The notes: generated by a model not told the origin, from the letters alone. A stretch of DNA of 64,000 nt from Spirulina subsalsa PCC 9445 (GCF_000314005.1 NZ_JH980292.1:4807794-4871793); one strand, 5' to 3'; counted from the first letter of the stretch, positions 1 to 9,387 are shown. A program made the numbers and translations.

Positions 1-2639
1 CAGACCCCCCAAATAGCCCACTAGAAGCCTTTTTTCTCACCATCCCGACCGGAATAGCTTTCCTAGATTTTGACCTGCGATTTCGCTTTATTAATGAATA
101 TTTAGCCCAATTAAACGGTAAGAGGTTAGCAGACCATTTAAACCGTACCCTAGCAGAAGTTTTACCCGAGCAGGTGGCCTTTTTAGCCCCTCTATGTGAA
201 CAGGTTATCAACACAGGAGAGGCGATTTTAGAACAAGAAGTGACGACGGTAGATCCCCATGATCCCACCCGAGAATCTACTTGGTCAGTGTCTCTATTTT
301 TGGCGCAGGTGGAGAAGGGCGAAGCGTTGGGGGTGGGGGTGTTGGTCAATGATATTAGCCAACAAAAAGCCGCCTTTCGGGAACGGCAAGCGGCCACCCA
401 AGCCCTATTATTAAGTGAGCAACAATTGCAAAAAGCGCAACGGATTGCCCATATTGGTAACTGGGAATTTGATGTCTTGACGGGGAAAATAAGTTGGTCT
501 GAGGAGATGTTTCGCATCTATGGCTGGGATCCGGAGGGAGAAACACCGACTCTGGAACAGTTTACCCAGAACATTCATCCTGATGATCAACCCATTCATA
601 ATGAAATTGTCAGTCAAACGTTGGCCACTGGCGCTCCTTTTTGTATGGATTACCGAATTTATCAGGTCAATAGTGGAGAATTGCGCCATTTAGATGTACG
701 AGGGGAAGCGATTAGGAATGAGCAAGGGGAGGTGATTCAACTTTTTGGCACTGTTTTAGATATTACTGAACGTCGTCAAGCGGAATTAGCATTACAACAA
801 CGGGAGGAGTTTTTACGCAGCATTTATGAAGGAATTTCTCAAGCTATTTTCATGCTTGATGTTCAACCGGATGGAGAGTTTTATTATGTGGGGTGGAATC
901 CTTTTGCAGATCAGTTAATGAAGATTCCCTCTAGTTATGTTTTTGGCAAAAAACCTCGGGACTTGTTTGGTGAAGAGGTTGGCGCAATACTGACGGCTCA
1001 TTACACAAGTTGTGTAAAAAGAGGGGAATCTATCACCTATGAAGAGTCTTTGACGGTGGAGGGAGAAAACATCTGGTTTTTGACAACCTTAAATCCTTTG
1101 CGCAATGAACAGGGGAAAATTTATCGTATTGTCGGAACGGCTCAAACTATTAATGAGCAGAAACTTACAGAAATGGCACTGAAAGAGTCTCAGGAACAAC
1201 TGCAAGCTAGCGCAAAAACTCGGGATGCTCTACAACAGTTATTAGCCAGTCAAATTCGCCAATCTTTGGATTTACAAACGGTATTAGAAGCCACCGTAGC
1301 GGAAATTTATAATTTGTTACCTGTCAGTGCTTGTACGTTTGCTTGGTATCATCCCCCGGATGAAACAATGCCCGATGATCCAATCTTTGCTTTAGGGTAT
1401 TGGGAGGTTATTACTGAGGCAAAAGTTCCGGAATCTTTATCCTATTTGGGACAATTTCCCTCGGCAGCAAATCCTATGATGTTGGAACAACTCAAACAGG
1501 GAAAAAGCTTCCAAATTGAGGATACCCAAACTGTAACAGATCCTACGATGAGGGCATTTTTTATAGAGAGGTCTGTTACTTCAGCTTTGTTTTTACCCAT
1601 CCCAACTAATAACGGTTTAGGGGTGTTAAACTGTATGCGAAGTGTGGAGATAGAACCTTGGGATGAGGTGGCTTTACAGCTTTTGCAGATGGCAACGGAT
1701 CAAATTGCTATTGCTATTAATCAATCGGAACTTTATCAAAAAGCCCAAAGTAAAACGCGGGAGTTAGAACAAACTCTGGAAGAATTACAAAAGGCACAAA
1801 CAAATCTGGTGCAAGCAGAAAAAATGTCCTCGTTGGGTCAATTGGTGGCTGGAATTGCCCATGAGATTAATAATCCGATTAATTTTATCTATGGCAATTT
1901 AGAACCCGCCAGAACCTATGCTGAATCTTTACTGGGTTTAATTAAGCTTTATCAGGAAACCTATCCTGAGCCAACGCCAGAGATTGCGGAAGCTATCGAA
2001 GAGATGGATTTAGAGTTCATCACGGAAGATATTACAAAGTTGTTGGATTCTATGTGGCTGGGTTCAATTCGTATCCGGGATATTGTGCAGTCTTTGCGGA
2101 CGTTTGCCCGATTAGATGAATCGGGCTTTAAGAGTGTCAATATACACGAAAATCTGGATAGTACCTTAATGGTGTTACGCAATGAACTGAAAACGGAACG
2201 CCATGAGATGCCCAACATTATGATCTCTCGTAACTATGAAGAACTGCCGTCTATTTATTGTGATATCGGTCAACTTAATCAGGTTTTCTTTAATTTAATT
2301 ACCAATGGAATTGATGCCATTAAACAGAGGAATAGGCAGTGGGACAATGCCGCTATTTTAGAAGATCCGGGCTGTATTTTAATTAATACAACATTATTGA
2401 ATAAGCACTGGATTAAAATTACAATCTCTGATAATGGTGTAGGAATTGATCCCAATAAAATATCTCAAATTTTTGATCCTTTCTATACAACGAAAGGAGT
2501 AGGGAATGGGACTGGATTGGGTCTTTCTGTGAGTTATCAGATTATCGTGAATAATCATCAAGGCCGATTATATTGTGAGTCTGAATTAGGTAAGGGAACA
2601 AAATTTATAATTGAGTTACCAATTCAAGGCAAGGGGTGA
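1..2639 (+). CDS. PAS/GAF sensor histidine kinase, 5' end outside window
   Basis: The frame is open from base 3, so the gene begins before the window and the GTG at 174 is not its start. What is seen in order: the end of a PAS domain (to about 350), a PAS fold with the WSEEMFRIYGW signature (about 420-780), another PAS (about 800-1160), a GAF domain (about 1250-1720), a short coiled coil, a HisKA helix with the phospho-acceptor His in GIAHEINNP (codon at 1860), and HATPase boxes NLITNGIDA, ISDNGVGID and GNGTGLGLS. All kinase motifs are present, so an active cytoplasmic autokinase is likely. No membrane segment is visible in the part present. The next kinase starts 36 bases downstream on the same strand, which suggests co-transcription. 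The signal is unknown. Confidence 0.9.
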   Translation, partial: DPPNSPLEAFFLTIPTGIAFLDFDLRFRFINEYLAQLNGKRLADHLNRTLAEVLPEQVAFLAPLCEQVINTGEAILEQEVTTVDPHDPTRESTWSVSLFLAQVEKGEALGVGVLVNDISQQKAAFRERQAATQALLLSEQQLQKAQRIAHIGNWEFDVLTGKISWSEEMFRIYGWDPEGETPTLEQFTQNIHPDDQPIHNEIVSQTLATGAPFCMDYRIYQVNSGELRHLDVRGEAIRNEQGEVIQLFGTVLDITERRQAELALQQREEFLRSIYEGISQAIFMLDVQPDGEFYYVGWNPFADQLMKIPSSYVFGKKPRDLFGEEVGAILTAHYTSCVKRGESITYEESLTVEGENIWFLTTLNPLRNEQGKIYRIVGTAQTINEQKLTEMALKESQEQLQASAKTRDALQQLLASQIRQSLDLQTVLEATVAEIYNLLPVSACTFAWYHPPDETMPDDPIFALGYWEVITEAKVPESLSYLGQFPSAANPMMLEQLKQGKSFQIEDTQTVTDPTMRAFFIERSVTSALFLPIPTNNGLGVLNCMRSVEIEPWDEVALQLLQMATDQIAIAINQSELYQKAQSKTRELEQTLEELQKAQTNLVQAEKMSSLGQLVAGIAHEINNPINFIYGNLEPARTYAESLLGLIKLYQETYPEPTPEIAEAIEEMDLEFITEDITKLLDSMWLGSIRIRDIVQSLRTFARLDESGFKSVNIHENLDSTLMVLRNELKTERHEMPNIMISRNYEELPSIYCDIGQLNQVFFNLITNGIDAIKQRNRQWDNAAILEDPGCILINTTLLNKHWIKITISDNGVGIDPNKISQIFDPFYTTKGVGNGTGLGLSVSYQIIVNNHQGRLYCESELGKGTKFIIELPIQGKG

Positions 2640-2675
2640 GTTTTGAAAGACTGTTAATTTTTAATCTATAAGACT

Positions 2676-5600
2676 ATGAATAATGCTGCTGAACCTATTC
2701 ACATTCTGATTATTGAGAAAAATCCTAGGGATCTTTGCTTATTGTTGGAGCAATTAAAGCCCTATGATTATCGAATTACAGTGACTAAAACTTCAGACAA
2801 TAGTATAAATTTGGTAAAATCTTTACAGCCAGATTTAATTTTATTAGGGGTTCAGTTGGCTATCTGTGAAGATTATAAGATTTGTAAGAATATTCTTAAA
2901 GAGCTACAAAAATGTGATAAGCCGATTATTTTATTAGGGGCTTTATTCACGGAGGAACAAAGACGAAAGGTCTATGAAATGGGAGGATGTGATTATATTT
3001 TAAAGCCATTTTGTGGGGAAGAAGTCCGGCGACGGATTGATAGTCAAGTGGCGCAAAAACGCTTTAGCCAACAGATTAACCGACAACAGAAACAGTTAAA
3101 ACAGGAAACGGCGACTCGGAAAGCGAGTGAGGAGCGATTGCGTTTGTTGGAGCGTGCGATCGCCAACTCAACCAATGGGATTACAATTGTGGATGCTCAA
3201 GACCGAGACTATCCCTTAGTGTATGTGAATTCCGGCTTTGAGCGGATTACGGGCTATAAGTCTGAGGAAGTGTTAGGCAAAAACTGCCGCTTTCTTCAGG
3301 GGGGAGATTGGCAACAAGCGGAACGAAAAAAACTGCGGGAGGCGATCGCCCAAGGAACATCCACCCAAGTCCTACTACGCAATTATCGCAAAGATGGGAC
3401 ATTATTTTGGAATGAATTAAGTATCTCCCCCATCCATGACGAAACGGGAAAAGTGACCCACTTTATTGGGGTACAAACCGATATTAGCGAACATATCGAG
3501 ATGGAAGAGTGCCTCAAAACCTTACTTCAGACTCAGCGCGCTATGTTGAAAGCCATTCCTGATCTTTTAATCCGGATTAGACGGGATGGTACCCGTTTAA
3601 GCCTTTTCAATGAGGAGCAAGTGCATTTAATCCCCTCCCATCTTGATGATCCCATTGGTGGAAATATTGCCGATGCACTCCCTGCCGATTTAACCCAGAC
3701 TCGCTTGCAGTACATTAACCAAGCTTTGGATACCGGAGAATTACAACTCTATCAACAAACGGTAGAACTCAACGGCAAAATCTACTATGAGGAATGTCGG
3801 GTGATGCCCTGTGGGGAGAATGAAACGTTAGTCATGGTGCGAGATATCACAGAACAGTTCAATACAGAACAGCGTCTGAAAGACCTCCTCCAGACCCATG
3901 AAGCCACCTTAGCCGCCATTCCTGACCTTTTACTCCATTTGAGGAGAGATGGCACCCGTTTAGCCGTATATAACCCCGATCATATTCGTTTAATCGATCC
4001 CGACTGCTACAAAACATTGGGGAACAGTGTCTGGGATATCCTGCCTCCGGATTTGGCAGAAAAACGTTTAGCAGCTACGGAGCAGGCGTTAATGACTGGG
4101 AAGTTACAAATTTATGAGCAAGAGTTAATCATTGACGGGGAAATAGTCTATGAAGAATGTCGGGTGGTGCCTTGTCGGGAGGACGATGTGTTAATTATTG
4201 TGCGGGATATCACGAAACAAAAGATGGCCTTACAGGAACGGGAACGAATCGCATTGGCTCTCCAAGAAAGTGAACGGAAAAAACAGGCGATTTTGAGTGC
4301 TATTCCTGACTTAATGTTTTGTCTTAATGATCAGGGCATCTATACCGATTTTGTCAATTCTCCTTACACCCAAAGTTTAAACCCCACAGAACAATGGGTG
4401 GGTAAATGCTTAGATGATTTGCCGGATCCTCCCGTTGCTCAACGTCAGTGGGAGGCTCTCCAAAAGGTATTACCTACGGGGAAGCGAGAGGTGTATGAGC
4501 AGCGTGTCTGGGTGCAGGGGAAATGGCAGGATGAAGAAGTGCAAATGGTCAAGTTAAATGACCATGAAGTTCTCTTAACGATTCGGGATATCACGGAACG
4601 GAAACGGGTGGCGGCTCGTTTACAGGAGAGTGAGGCGCGTTTTCGCAGTGCCTTTGATGATGCGGCTATTGGGATGGCTTTAGTGTCTACGGAGGGGCGT
4701 TTTATTCGAGTCAATCAAAGTTTTTGCCAGTTATTTGGCTACAGTAAAACTGAGCTTTTGCAAATGCACTGTAAGGATTTAACTCACCCGGATGATTTAC
4801 CTAAAACTCAAGAAGCGTTAGAGCGTTTGTTGCAGAACCAGATGAGGGTTTATCAGGAAGAAAAGCGTTATCTCCATAAACAGGGACAGATTATTTGGGC
4901 GGTGTCTAATATTTCTTTAGTGCGGAATGATCGGGGAGAAGCACTCTATTTTACGGCTCAAATTCAAGATATTAGCGATCTCAAACAGGCTGAGTTAGAA
5001 GCGCAAGAACGAGAAACTCAATTGAGGATTTTGGGGGATAATCTGCCCAAAGGTTGTATTTATCGCATGGTTCGAGATCCTGACGGGAGATATTACTTTT
5101 CTTACATCACGGCGGGGATTGAACAATTGGTGGGAGTTACCCCGGAACAGGTGGTGGCGGATGGGTCGGTTTTATATAACTTAATTGTGGAAGAAGATCG
5201 CCCTCTGCATCAGCGACTGACTCAAGAATCTTTGGATAATTTGTCGGTTTTTGGGATGCAAATGCGCAAGTATGCCCCCGATGGGAGTATTCAGTGGTCG
5301 CAAATTCGCTCTACTCCTCGCCGTTTGGAGGATGGTCGGGTGGTTTGGGATGGCATTGAGGTAGATATTACAGATTTAAAACAAACGGAAGAACAACTCA
5401 GGGAAAGTGAGGAGCGTTTTCGTCGTGCTTTTGATGATGCGGGAACGGGAATGGCTTTAGTTTCTCCCGATGGTAGATGGTTGAAGGTGAATCGGACGTT
5501 GTGCGCAATGTTGGGTTACAGTGAGGCGGAGTTACTGGCGTTTACTGTGGAGGAGATCACCCATCCCGATGATTGGCTGGTGGACTGGAACTTGGCGACA

Positions 5601-7634
5601 CAGGTATTAAATGGCGTGCTGCGCACCTATAACCTAGAAAAACGCTATTTGAGCAAGACAGGGGAGGTGATTTGGATTCTGTTAACGGTTTCTTTGGTGC
5701 GAGATCCAGAAGGGAATCCCCTGTATTTTGTCTCCCAAATTCAGGATATCCGGGATCGGAAACAAGCGGAGGACAAACTGCGGGAAAATGAGGAACGCTT
5801 ACGTTCGATTGCCAGTAATATCCCCGGAATGCTCTATACCATCGTGGATTATGGCAATACCGCGAGGTTTGAATATGTCAGTGAGGGGGTGGAGGAACTC
5901 TGTCAAGTGCCTTTAGAGGCGGTCTATGAGGATGCTAATTTGTTGCTGAACCAAATGCACCCGGAGGATCAAGAGGGGTATCGTTGTGTGTCGGAACGCA
6001 GTATTCAGGAATTCTCCAGTTTTTCCCATGAATGGCGGCATATTTTGCCTTCTGGGGAAACGATTTGGTTAATGGGGAAATCCCGTCCGGTGCGACGGTC
6101 TGATGGGGCGATTGCTTGGAATGGGATTCTGTTAAATATTACGACCCTTAAGGAGATTCAGGGGGAATTGGAGAAGGCGAAGGAAGCGGCAGAGGCGGCA
6201 AACCGGGCGAAAAGTACGTTTTTGGCGAATATGAGTCATGAGTTGCGATCGCCCTTAAACGCCATTTTAGGCTTTGCTCAAGTCCTCGACGGGGCAGAAA
6301 ACCTCACCCCACCCCAACAGGAAAACCTACACATTATCCGCCAAAGTGGGGAACACTTACTGAGTTTAATTAATGATATTCTCGACATTTCCAAAATTGA
6401 AGCGGGGCAAATAACCGTTCATGCCGAAGATTGTCACTTGTCCCGGATTGTGGATGAACTCTATAATCTGTTCCGGTTAAAAGCCCAACAAAAACAACTG
6501 CAATTCACCATCAGCCAAGGGGAAGGGGTGCCGGAGTGGATTTATGGCGATCGCATCAAACTTCGCCAAATCCTGATCAATCTTCTCAGTAACGCCCTCA
6601 AATTCACCCAAAAAGGCACCGTTCACCTCCACATTGAACAAACCCCCCTCCCCGCCGAAACCTTGCCCCCCCACAGCCCCGAATCCGGTCAATCTTTAAT
6701 ACAACTGGCCTTTACCATCCAAGATACAGGCATTGGCATCCGGTCGGAAGAAATCCCCCAACTCTTTAATCCCTTCGTGCAATCAGAATCCGGCCTTCAA
6801 TCCCAACAAGGCACAGGTTTAGGATTAGCCATCAGTCAACGCTACGCCAAACTAATGGGCGGAGAAATCACCCTAGAATCCCAATGGAAACAAGGCTCTA
6901 AATTCACCTTAACTCTCCCCATTCTCACCTCCTTTACTCAAACCCCCGCCCCCGCATCCTCCCTCAAACAGATTATTGGTTTAGCCCCCAACCAACCCGA
7001 ATATCGAATTTTAATCGTCGATGATCACCTCCCAAATCGTCAACTGATGCAGCAAATTTTAACCCCATTAGGCTTTATTGTCCGAGAAGCCCATAATGGA
7101 CAAGAAGCTATTGAACAATGGCAACAATTTAACCCCCATTTGATTTGGATGGATTTACGAATGCCTATTTTAGATGGATACGAAGCAACCAAAAAAATTC
7201 GACAAATCGAAGCCGAAAATAAGATTAAAAATCCGGTTTATATTATTGCCTTAACCGCCAATGCTTTTGATGAACAGAAACAACAAGCCTTAGACCTAGG
7301 CTGCAATGATTTTATTCACAAACCCCTAGAAATTTCTAGTATATTAGAAACAACAGCCGAGTATTTAGGGCTTAATTATACTTATGCTGAAGAAGACACC
7401 GTAACCTCTATAAATCAAGACACAGAATTTTATATTAAACAATGCTCACATCTACCGGAAGATTGGAAAAATCGAATACTGGAGGCTATTTTCAGCTTAG
7501 ACCTAAGCCAAATTCAGGAATTAACTCAGGAAATTAGTGAGCAAGAACCCGAACTTACTGCATTACTAAAAACCTACATTAATAACTACGATTACAATAG
7601 TATTTTAACCTTATTGGGAAATAGTGATGATTGA
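2676..7634 (+). CDS. LOV/multi-PAS hybrid histidine kinase with N-terminal pseudo-receiver
   Basis: Very long (1652 residues) cytoplasmic sensor. Domains in order: receiver-like domain (8-120), coiled coil, LOV-type PAS (155-275) with the flavin-adduct motif NCRFLQ (Cys204) and RNYRKDGTLFWNE, seven further PAS modules (starting near 280, 400, 532, 654, 782, 915 and 1041), HisKA (His1188 in MSHELRSPLN), HATPase (about 1290-1415) and a C-terminal receiver (Asp1493 in WMDLRMP). In known LOV kinases blue light forms a Cys-FMN adduct that changes kinase activity; that role is inferred here. The N-terminal receiver has Gly58 where the phosphorylated Asp should be (DLILLGV) and lacks the usual acidic pair, so it probably cannot be phosphorylated. 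The PAS modules at 280 and 400 are close duplicates. It follows another kinase by 36 bases, a likely operon. Confidence 0.92.
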   Translation: MNNAAEPIHILIIEKNPRDLCLLLEQLKPYDYRITVTKTSDNSINLVKSLQPDLILLGVQLAICEDYKICKNILKELQKCDKPIILLGALFTEEQRRKVYEMGGCDYILKPFCGEEVRRRIDSQVAQKRFSQQINRQQKQLKQETATRKASEERLRLLERAIANSTNGITIVDAQDRDYPLVYVNSGFERITGYKSEEVLGKNCRFLQGGDWQQAERKKLREAIAQGTSTQVLLRNYRKDGTLFWNELSISPIHDETGKVTHFIGVQTDISEHIEMEECLKTLLQTQRAMLKAIPDLLIRIRRDGTRLSLFNEEQVHLIPSHLDDPIGGNIADALPADLTQTRLQYINQALDTGELQLYQQTVELNGKIYYEECRVMPCGENETLVMVRDITEQFNTEQRLKDLLQTHEATLAAIPDLLLHLRRDGTRLAVYNPDHIRLIDPDCYKTLGNSVWDILPPDLAEKRLAATEQALMTGKLQIYEQELIIDGEIVYEECRVVPCREDDVLIIVRDITKQKMALQERERIALALQESERKKQAILSAIPDLMFCLNDQGIYTDFVNSPYTQSLNPTEQWVGKCLDDLPDPPVAQRQWEALQKVLPTGKREVYEQRVWVQGKWQDEEVQMVKLNDHEVLLTIRDITERKRVAARLQESEARFRSAFDDAAIGMALVSTEGRFIRVNQSFCQLFGYSKTELLQMHCKDLTHPDDLPKTQEALERLLQNQMRVYQEEKRYLHKQGQIIWAVSNISLVRNDRGEALYFTAQIQDISDLKQAELEAQERETQLRILGDNLPKGCIYRMVRDPDGRYYFSYITAGIEQLVGVTPEQVVADGSVLYNLIVEEDRPLHQRLTQESLDNLSVFGMQMRKYAPDGSIQWSQIRSTPRRLEDGRVVWDGIEVDITDLKQTEEQLRESEERFRRAFDDAGTGMALVSPDGRWLKVNRTLCAMLGYSEAELLAFTVEEITHPDDWLVDWNLATQVLNGVLRTYNLEKRYLSKTGEVIWILLTVSLVRDPEGNPLYFVSQIQDIRDRKQAEDKLRENEERLRSIASNIPGMLYTIVDYGNTARFEYVSEGVEELCQVPLEAVYEDANLLLNQMHPEDQEGYRCVSERSIQEFSSFSHEWRHILPSGETIWLMGKSRPVRRSDGAIAWNGILLNITTLKEIQGELEKAKEAAEAANRAKSTFLANMSHELRSPLNAILGFAQVLDGAENLTPPQQENLHIIRQSGEHLLSLINDILDISKIEAGQITVHAEDCHLSRIVDELYNLFRLKAQQKQLQFTISQGEGVPEWIYGDRIKLRQILINLLSNALKFTQKGTVHLHIEQTPLPAETLPPHSPESGQSLIQLAFTIQDTGIGIRSEEIPQLFNPFVQSESGLQSQQGTGLGLAISQRYAKLMGGEITLESQWKQGSKFTLTLPILTSFTQTPAPASSLKQIIGLAPNQPEYRILIVDDHLPNRQLMQQILTPLGFIVREAHNGQEAIEQWQQFNPHLIWMDLRMPILDGYEATKKIRQIEAENKIKNPVYIIALTANAFDEQKQQALDLGCNDFIHKPLEISSILETTAEYLGLNYTYAEEDTVTSINQDTEFYIKQCSHLPEDWKNRILEAIFSLDLSQIQELTQEISEQEPELTALLKTYINNYDYNSILTLLGNSDD

Positions 7635-7640
7635 CACACT

Positions 7641-7721
7641 CACCGAGCCGAACGGGAATTAGAACAACTGCGCAATCTCCTAAGAGAACGAGGCATTAAC
7701 CCCGATAATGAACCCACCTAG
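7641..7721 (+). pseudogene. 3' remnant of a third Uma2-family gene
   Basis: Directly after the kinase stop, 26 codons plus a stop read as the C-terminal tail of the two Uma2 genes downstream (AERELEQLRNLLRERG then INPDNEPT). The bases after it up to the next ATG are also near-identical to the spacer between the two complete copies. The rest of this copy is missing. The array therefore once had at least three members, and a deletion has joined its end to the kinase gene. Confidence 0.8.
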
Positions 7722-7741
7722 CCAATTCACTTTTCCCCAGC

Positions 7742-7759
7742 TACATTAAAATAAATGTA
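7742..7759 (+). promoter_or_regulatory. Inverted repeat upstream of first Uma2 gene
   Basis: A perfect dyad TACATT-N6-AATGTA ends 18 bases before the ATG at 7778. The same 18 bases recur before the second Uma2 gene. It could be an operator or part of an AT-rich promoter; the sequence alone cannot decide. Confidence 0.4.
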
Positions 7760-7777
7760 CTGTTGTTGGACTCGCCT

Positions 7778-8527
7778 ATGAACCCTTCCTCCCTCAAAAG
7801 TCCCCTCATCTACCCCGAACCAGACGGAGCGCCTATGGCTGAAAGTGATCCCGCTCGTGATTATCTCATCTATGGGGTAGAAGCCCTGAAACACTACTTT
7901 AATCCCCGTTCCGATGTCTATATCTCCGGCAATCTGTGGTTATCCTATGAGCAAGGTGTCCCTGATGCCGTAGTTTGCCCAGATGTCTTTGTCGTGTTTG
8001 GAGTAGAAAATCGCCCCCGTCGTAGTTATCGAGTGTGGGAAGAAAACAACCGGATACCCGATTGGATCTTAGAAGTCACCTCTCGCAGCACCCACCGCAC
8101 CGATGAACGAGACAAACCCCTGTTGTATGCTCAGATGGGAGTGAGGGAGTATTTCCAATATGACCCCAGTGGGGATTATTTAAACCCACCCCTACGAGGA
8201 CGGCGTTTAGTCGAGGCAGAGTATGAGATTCTGACCCCAGAGGAGTTAGAAGGAGGAATGTTGAGTATTCCCTCACAGGTGTTAGGTTTAGAGTTGCGGG
8301 TATTAACCGATGGTCGTTTGCGGTTTTTCGACTCGGTATCAGGGGAGTATTTGCGGAGTCCAGAGGAGTCGGAACAGGAACGGATACAAGAACGAATCCG
8401 GGCTGAACAAGAACGAATCCGGGCTGAACGGGAACGAATCCGGGCTGAACGGGCCGAACGCGAATTAGAACAACTGCGCAATCTCCTCAGAGAACGAGGC
8501 ATTAACCCCGATAACGAACCCACCTAG
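7778..8527 (+). CDS. Uma2 family (DUF820) putative endonuclease, copy 1
   Basis: Uma2/DUF820 proteins are PD-(D/E)XK nuclease-fold proteins, very abundant in cyanobacteria and of largely unknown role. Here the fold region (about residues 30-190) shows VPDAVVCPDVFVVFG and WILEVTSRSTHRTDERDK, which fit the acidic and Lys positions of that fold. The tail (about 200-249) is a charged coiled coil built from ERIRAEQ heptads encoded by three 21-bp repeats (8393-8455). The ATG at 7778 (MNPSSLKSPL) is preferred over an upstream TTG because the duplicate copy diverges before it. An almost identical copy follows 56 bases downstream. Confidence 0.85.
   Translation: MNPSSLKSPLIYPEPDGAPMAESDPARDYLIYGVEALKHYFNPRSDVYISGNLWLSYEQGVPDAVVCPDVFVVFGVENRPRRSYRVWEENNRIPDWILEVTSRSTHRTDERDKPLLYAQMGVREYFQYDPSGDYLNPPLRGRRLVEAEYEILTPEELEGGMLSIPSQVLGLELRVLTDGRLRFFDSVSGEYLRSPEESEQERIQERIRAEQERIRAERERIRAERAERELEQLRNLLRERGINPDNEPT
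8393..8455 (+). repeat. Three 21-bp coding repeats in Uma2 copy 1
   Basis: Units start at 8393, 8414 and 8435 with the core CGAATCCGGGCTGAAC. Each adds one heptad (RIRAE plus two residues) to the coiled-coil tail. The downstream paralogue has five units, so the number varies by slippage or unequal exchange. Confidence 0.85.
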
Positions 8528-8547
8528 CCAATTCACTTTTCCCCAGC

Positions 8548-8565
8548 TACATTAAAATAAATGTA
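8548..8565 (+). promoter_or_regulatory. Inverted repeat upstream of second Uma2 gene
   Basis: Same dyad TACATT-N6-AATGTA as at 7742-7759, ending 18 bases before the ATG at 8584. It lies within the duplicated spacer, so its conservation may simply reflect recent duplication. Confidence 0.4.
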
Positions 8566-8583
8566 CTGTTGTTGTCATCGCCT

Positions 8584-9387
8584 ATGAACCCTTCCTCCCT
8601 CAAAAGTCCCCTCATCTACCCCGAACCAGACGGAGCGCCTATGGCTGAAAGTGATCCCGCTCGCGATTATCTCATCTATGGGGTAGAAGCCCTGAAACAC
8701 TACTTTAATCCCCGTTCCGATGTCTATATCTCCGGCAATCTGTGGTTATCCTATGAGCAAGGTGTCCCTGATGCCGTAGTTTGCCCAGATGTCTTTGTCG
8801 TGTTTGGAGTAGAAAATCGCCCCCGTCGTAGTTATCGAGTGTGGGAAGAAAACAACCGGATACCCGATTGGATCTTAGAAGTCACCTCTCGCAGCACCCA
8901 CCGCACCGATGAACGAGACAAACCCCTGTTGTATGCTCAGATGGGAGTGAGGGAGTATTTCCAATATGACCCCAGTGGGGATTATTTAAACCCACCCCTA
9001 CGAGGACGGCGTTTAGTCGAGACAGAATATGAGATTCTAACCCCAGAGGAGTTAGAAGGAGGAATGTTGAGTATTCCCTCACAGGTGTTAGGTTTAGAGT
9101 TGCGGGTATTAACCGATGGTCGTTTGCGGTTTTTCGACTCGGTATCAGGGGAGTATTTGCGGAGTCCAGAGGAGTCGGAACAGGAACGGATACAAGAACG
9201 AATCCGGGCTGAACAAGAACGAATCCGGGCTGAACAGGAACGAATCCGGGCTGAACAGGAACGAATCCGGGCTGAACAGGAACGAATCCGGGCTGAACGG
9301 GAGCAGTTACGGGCTGAAGACGCCGAACGGGAATTAGAGCAACTCCGTAATCTCTTGCGAGAACGGGGAATTAACCCCGATGATTGA
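8584..9387 (+). CDS. Uma2 family (DUF820) putative endonuclease, copy 2
   Basis: Tandem duplicate of the preceding gene; the fold region is nearly identical (for example Glu to Thr in RLVETEYEIL), and the two starts are 806 bases apart. The protein is longer because the coiled-coil tail has five 21-bp units instead of three plus a diverged heptad (REQLRAEDAEREL). The extreme C-terminus ends in RGINPDD rather than RGINPDNEPT. Nuclease activity is a family-level inference; no partner gene suggests a specific job. Confidence 0.85.
   Translation: MNPSSLKSPLIYPEPDGAPMAESDPARDYLIYGVEALKHYFNPRSDVYISGNLWLSYEQGVPDAVVCPDVFVVFGVENRPRRSYRVWEENNRIPDWILEVTSRSTHRTDERDKPLLYAQMGVREYFQYDPSGDYLNPPLRGRRLVETEYEILTPEELEGGMLSIPSQVLGLELRVLTDGRLRFFDSVSGEYLRSPEESEQERIQERIRAEQERIRAEQERIRAEQERIRAEQERIRAEREQLRAEDAERELEQLRNLLRERGINPDD
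9199..9303 (+). repeat. Five 21-bp coding repeats in Uma2 copy 2
   Basis: Units start at 9199, 9220, 9241, 9262 and 9283 and are almost perfect copies of CGAATCCGGGCTGAACAGG plus two bases. They encode successive heptads of a charged coiled coil. This is a coding minisatellite. Confidence 0.88.
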
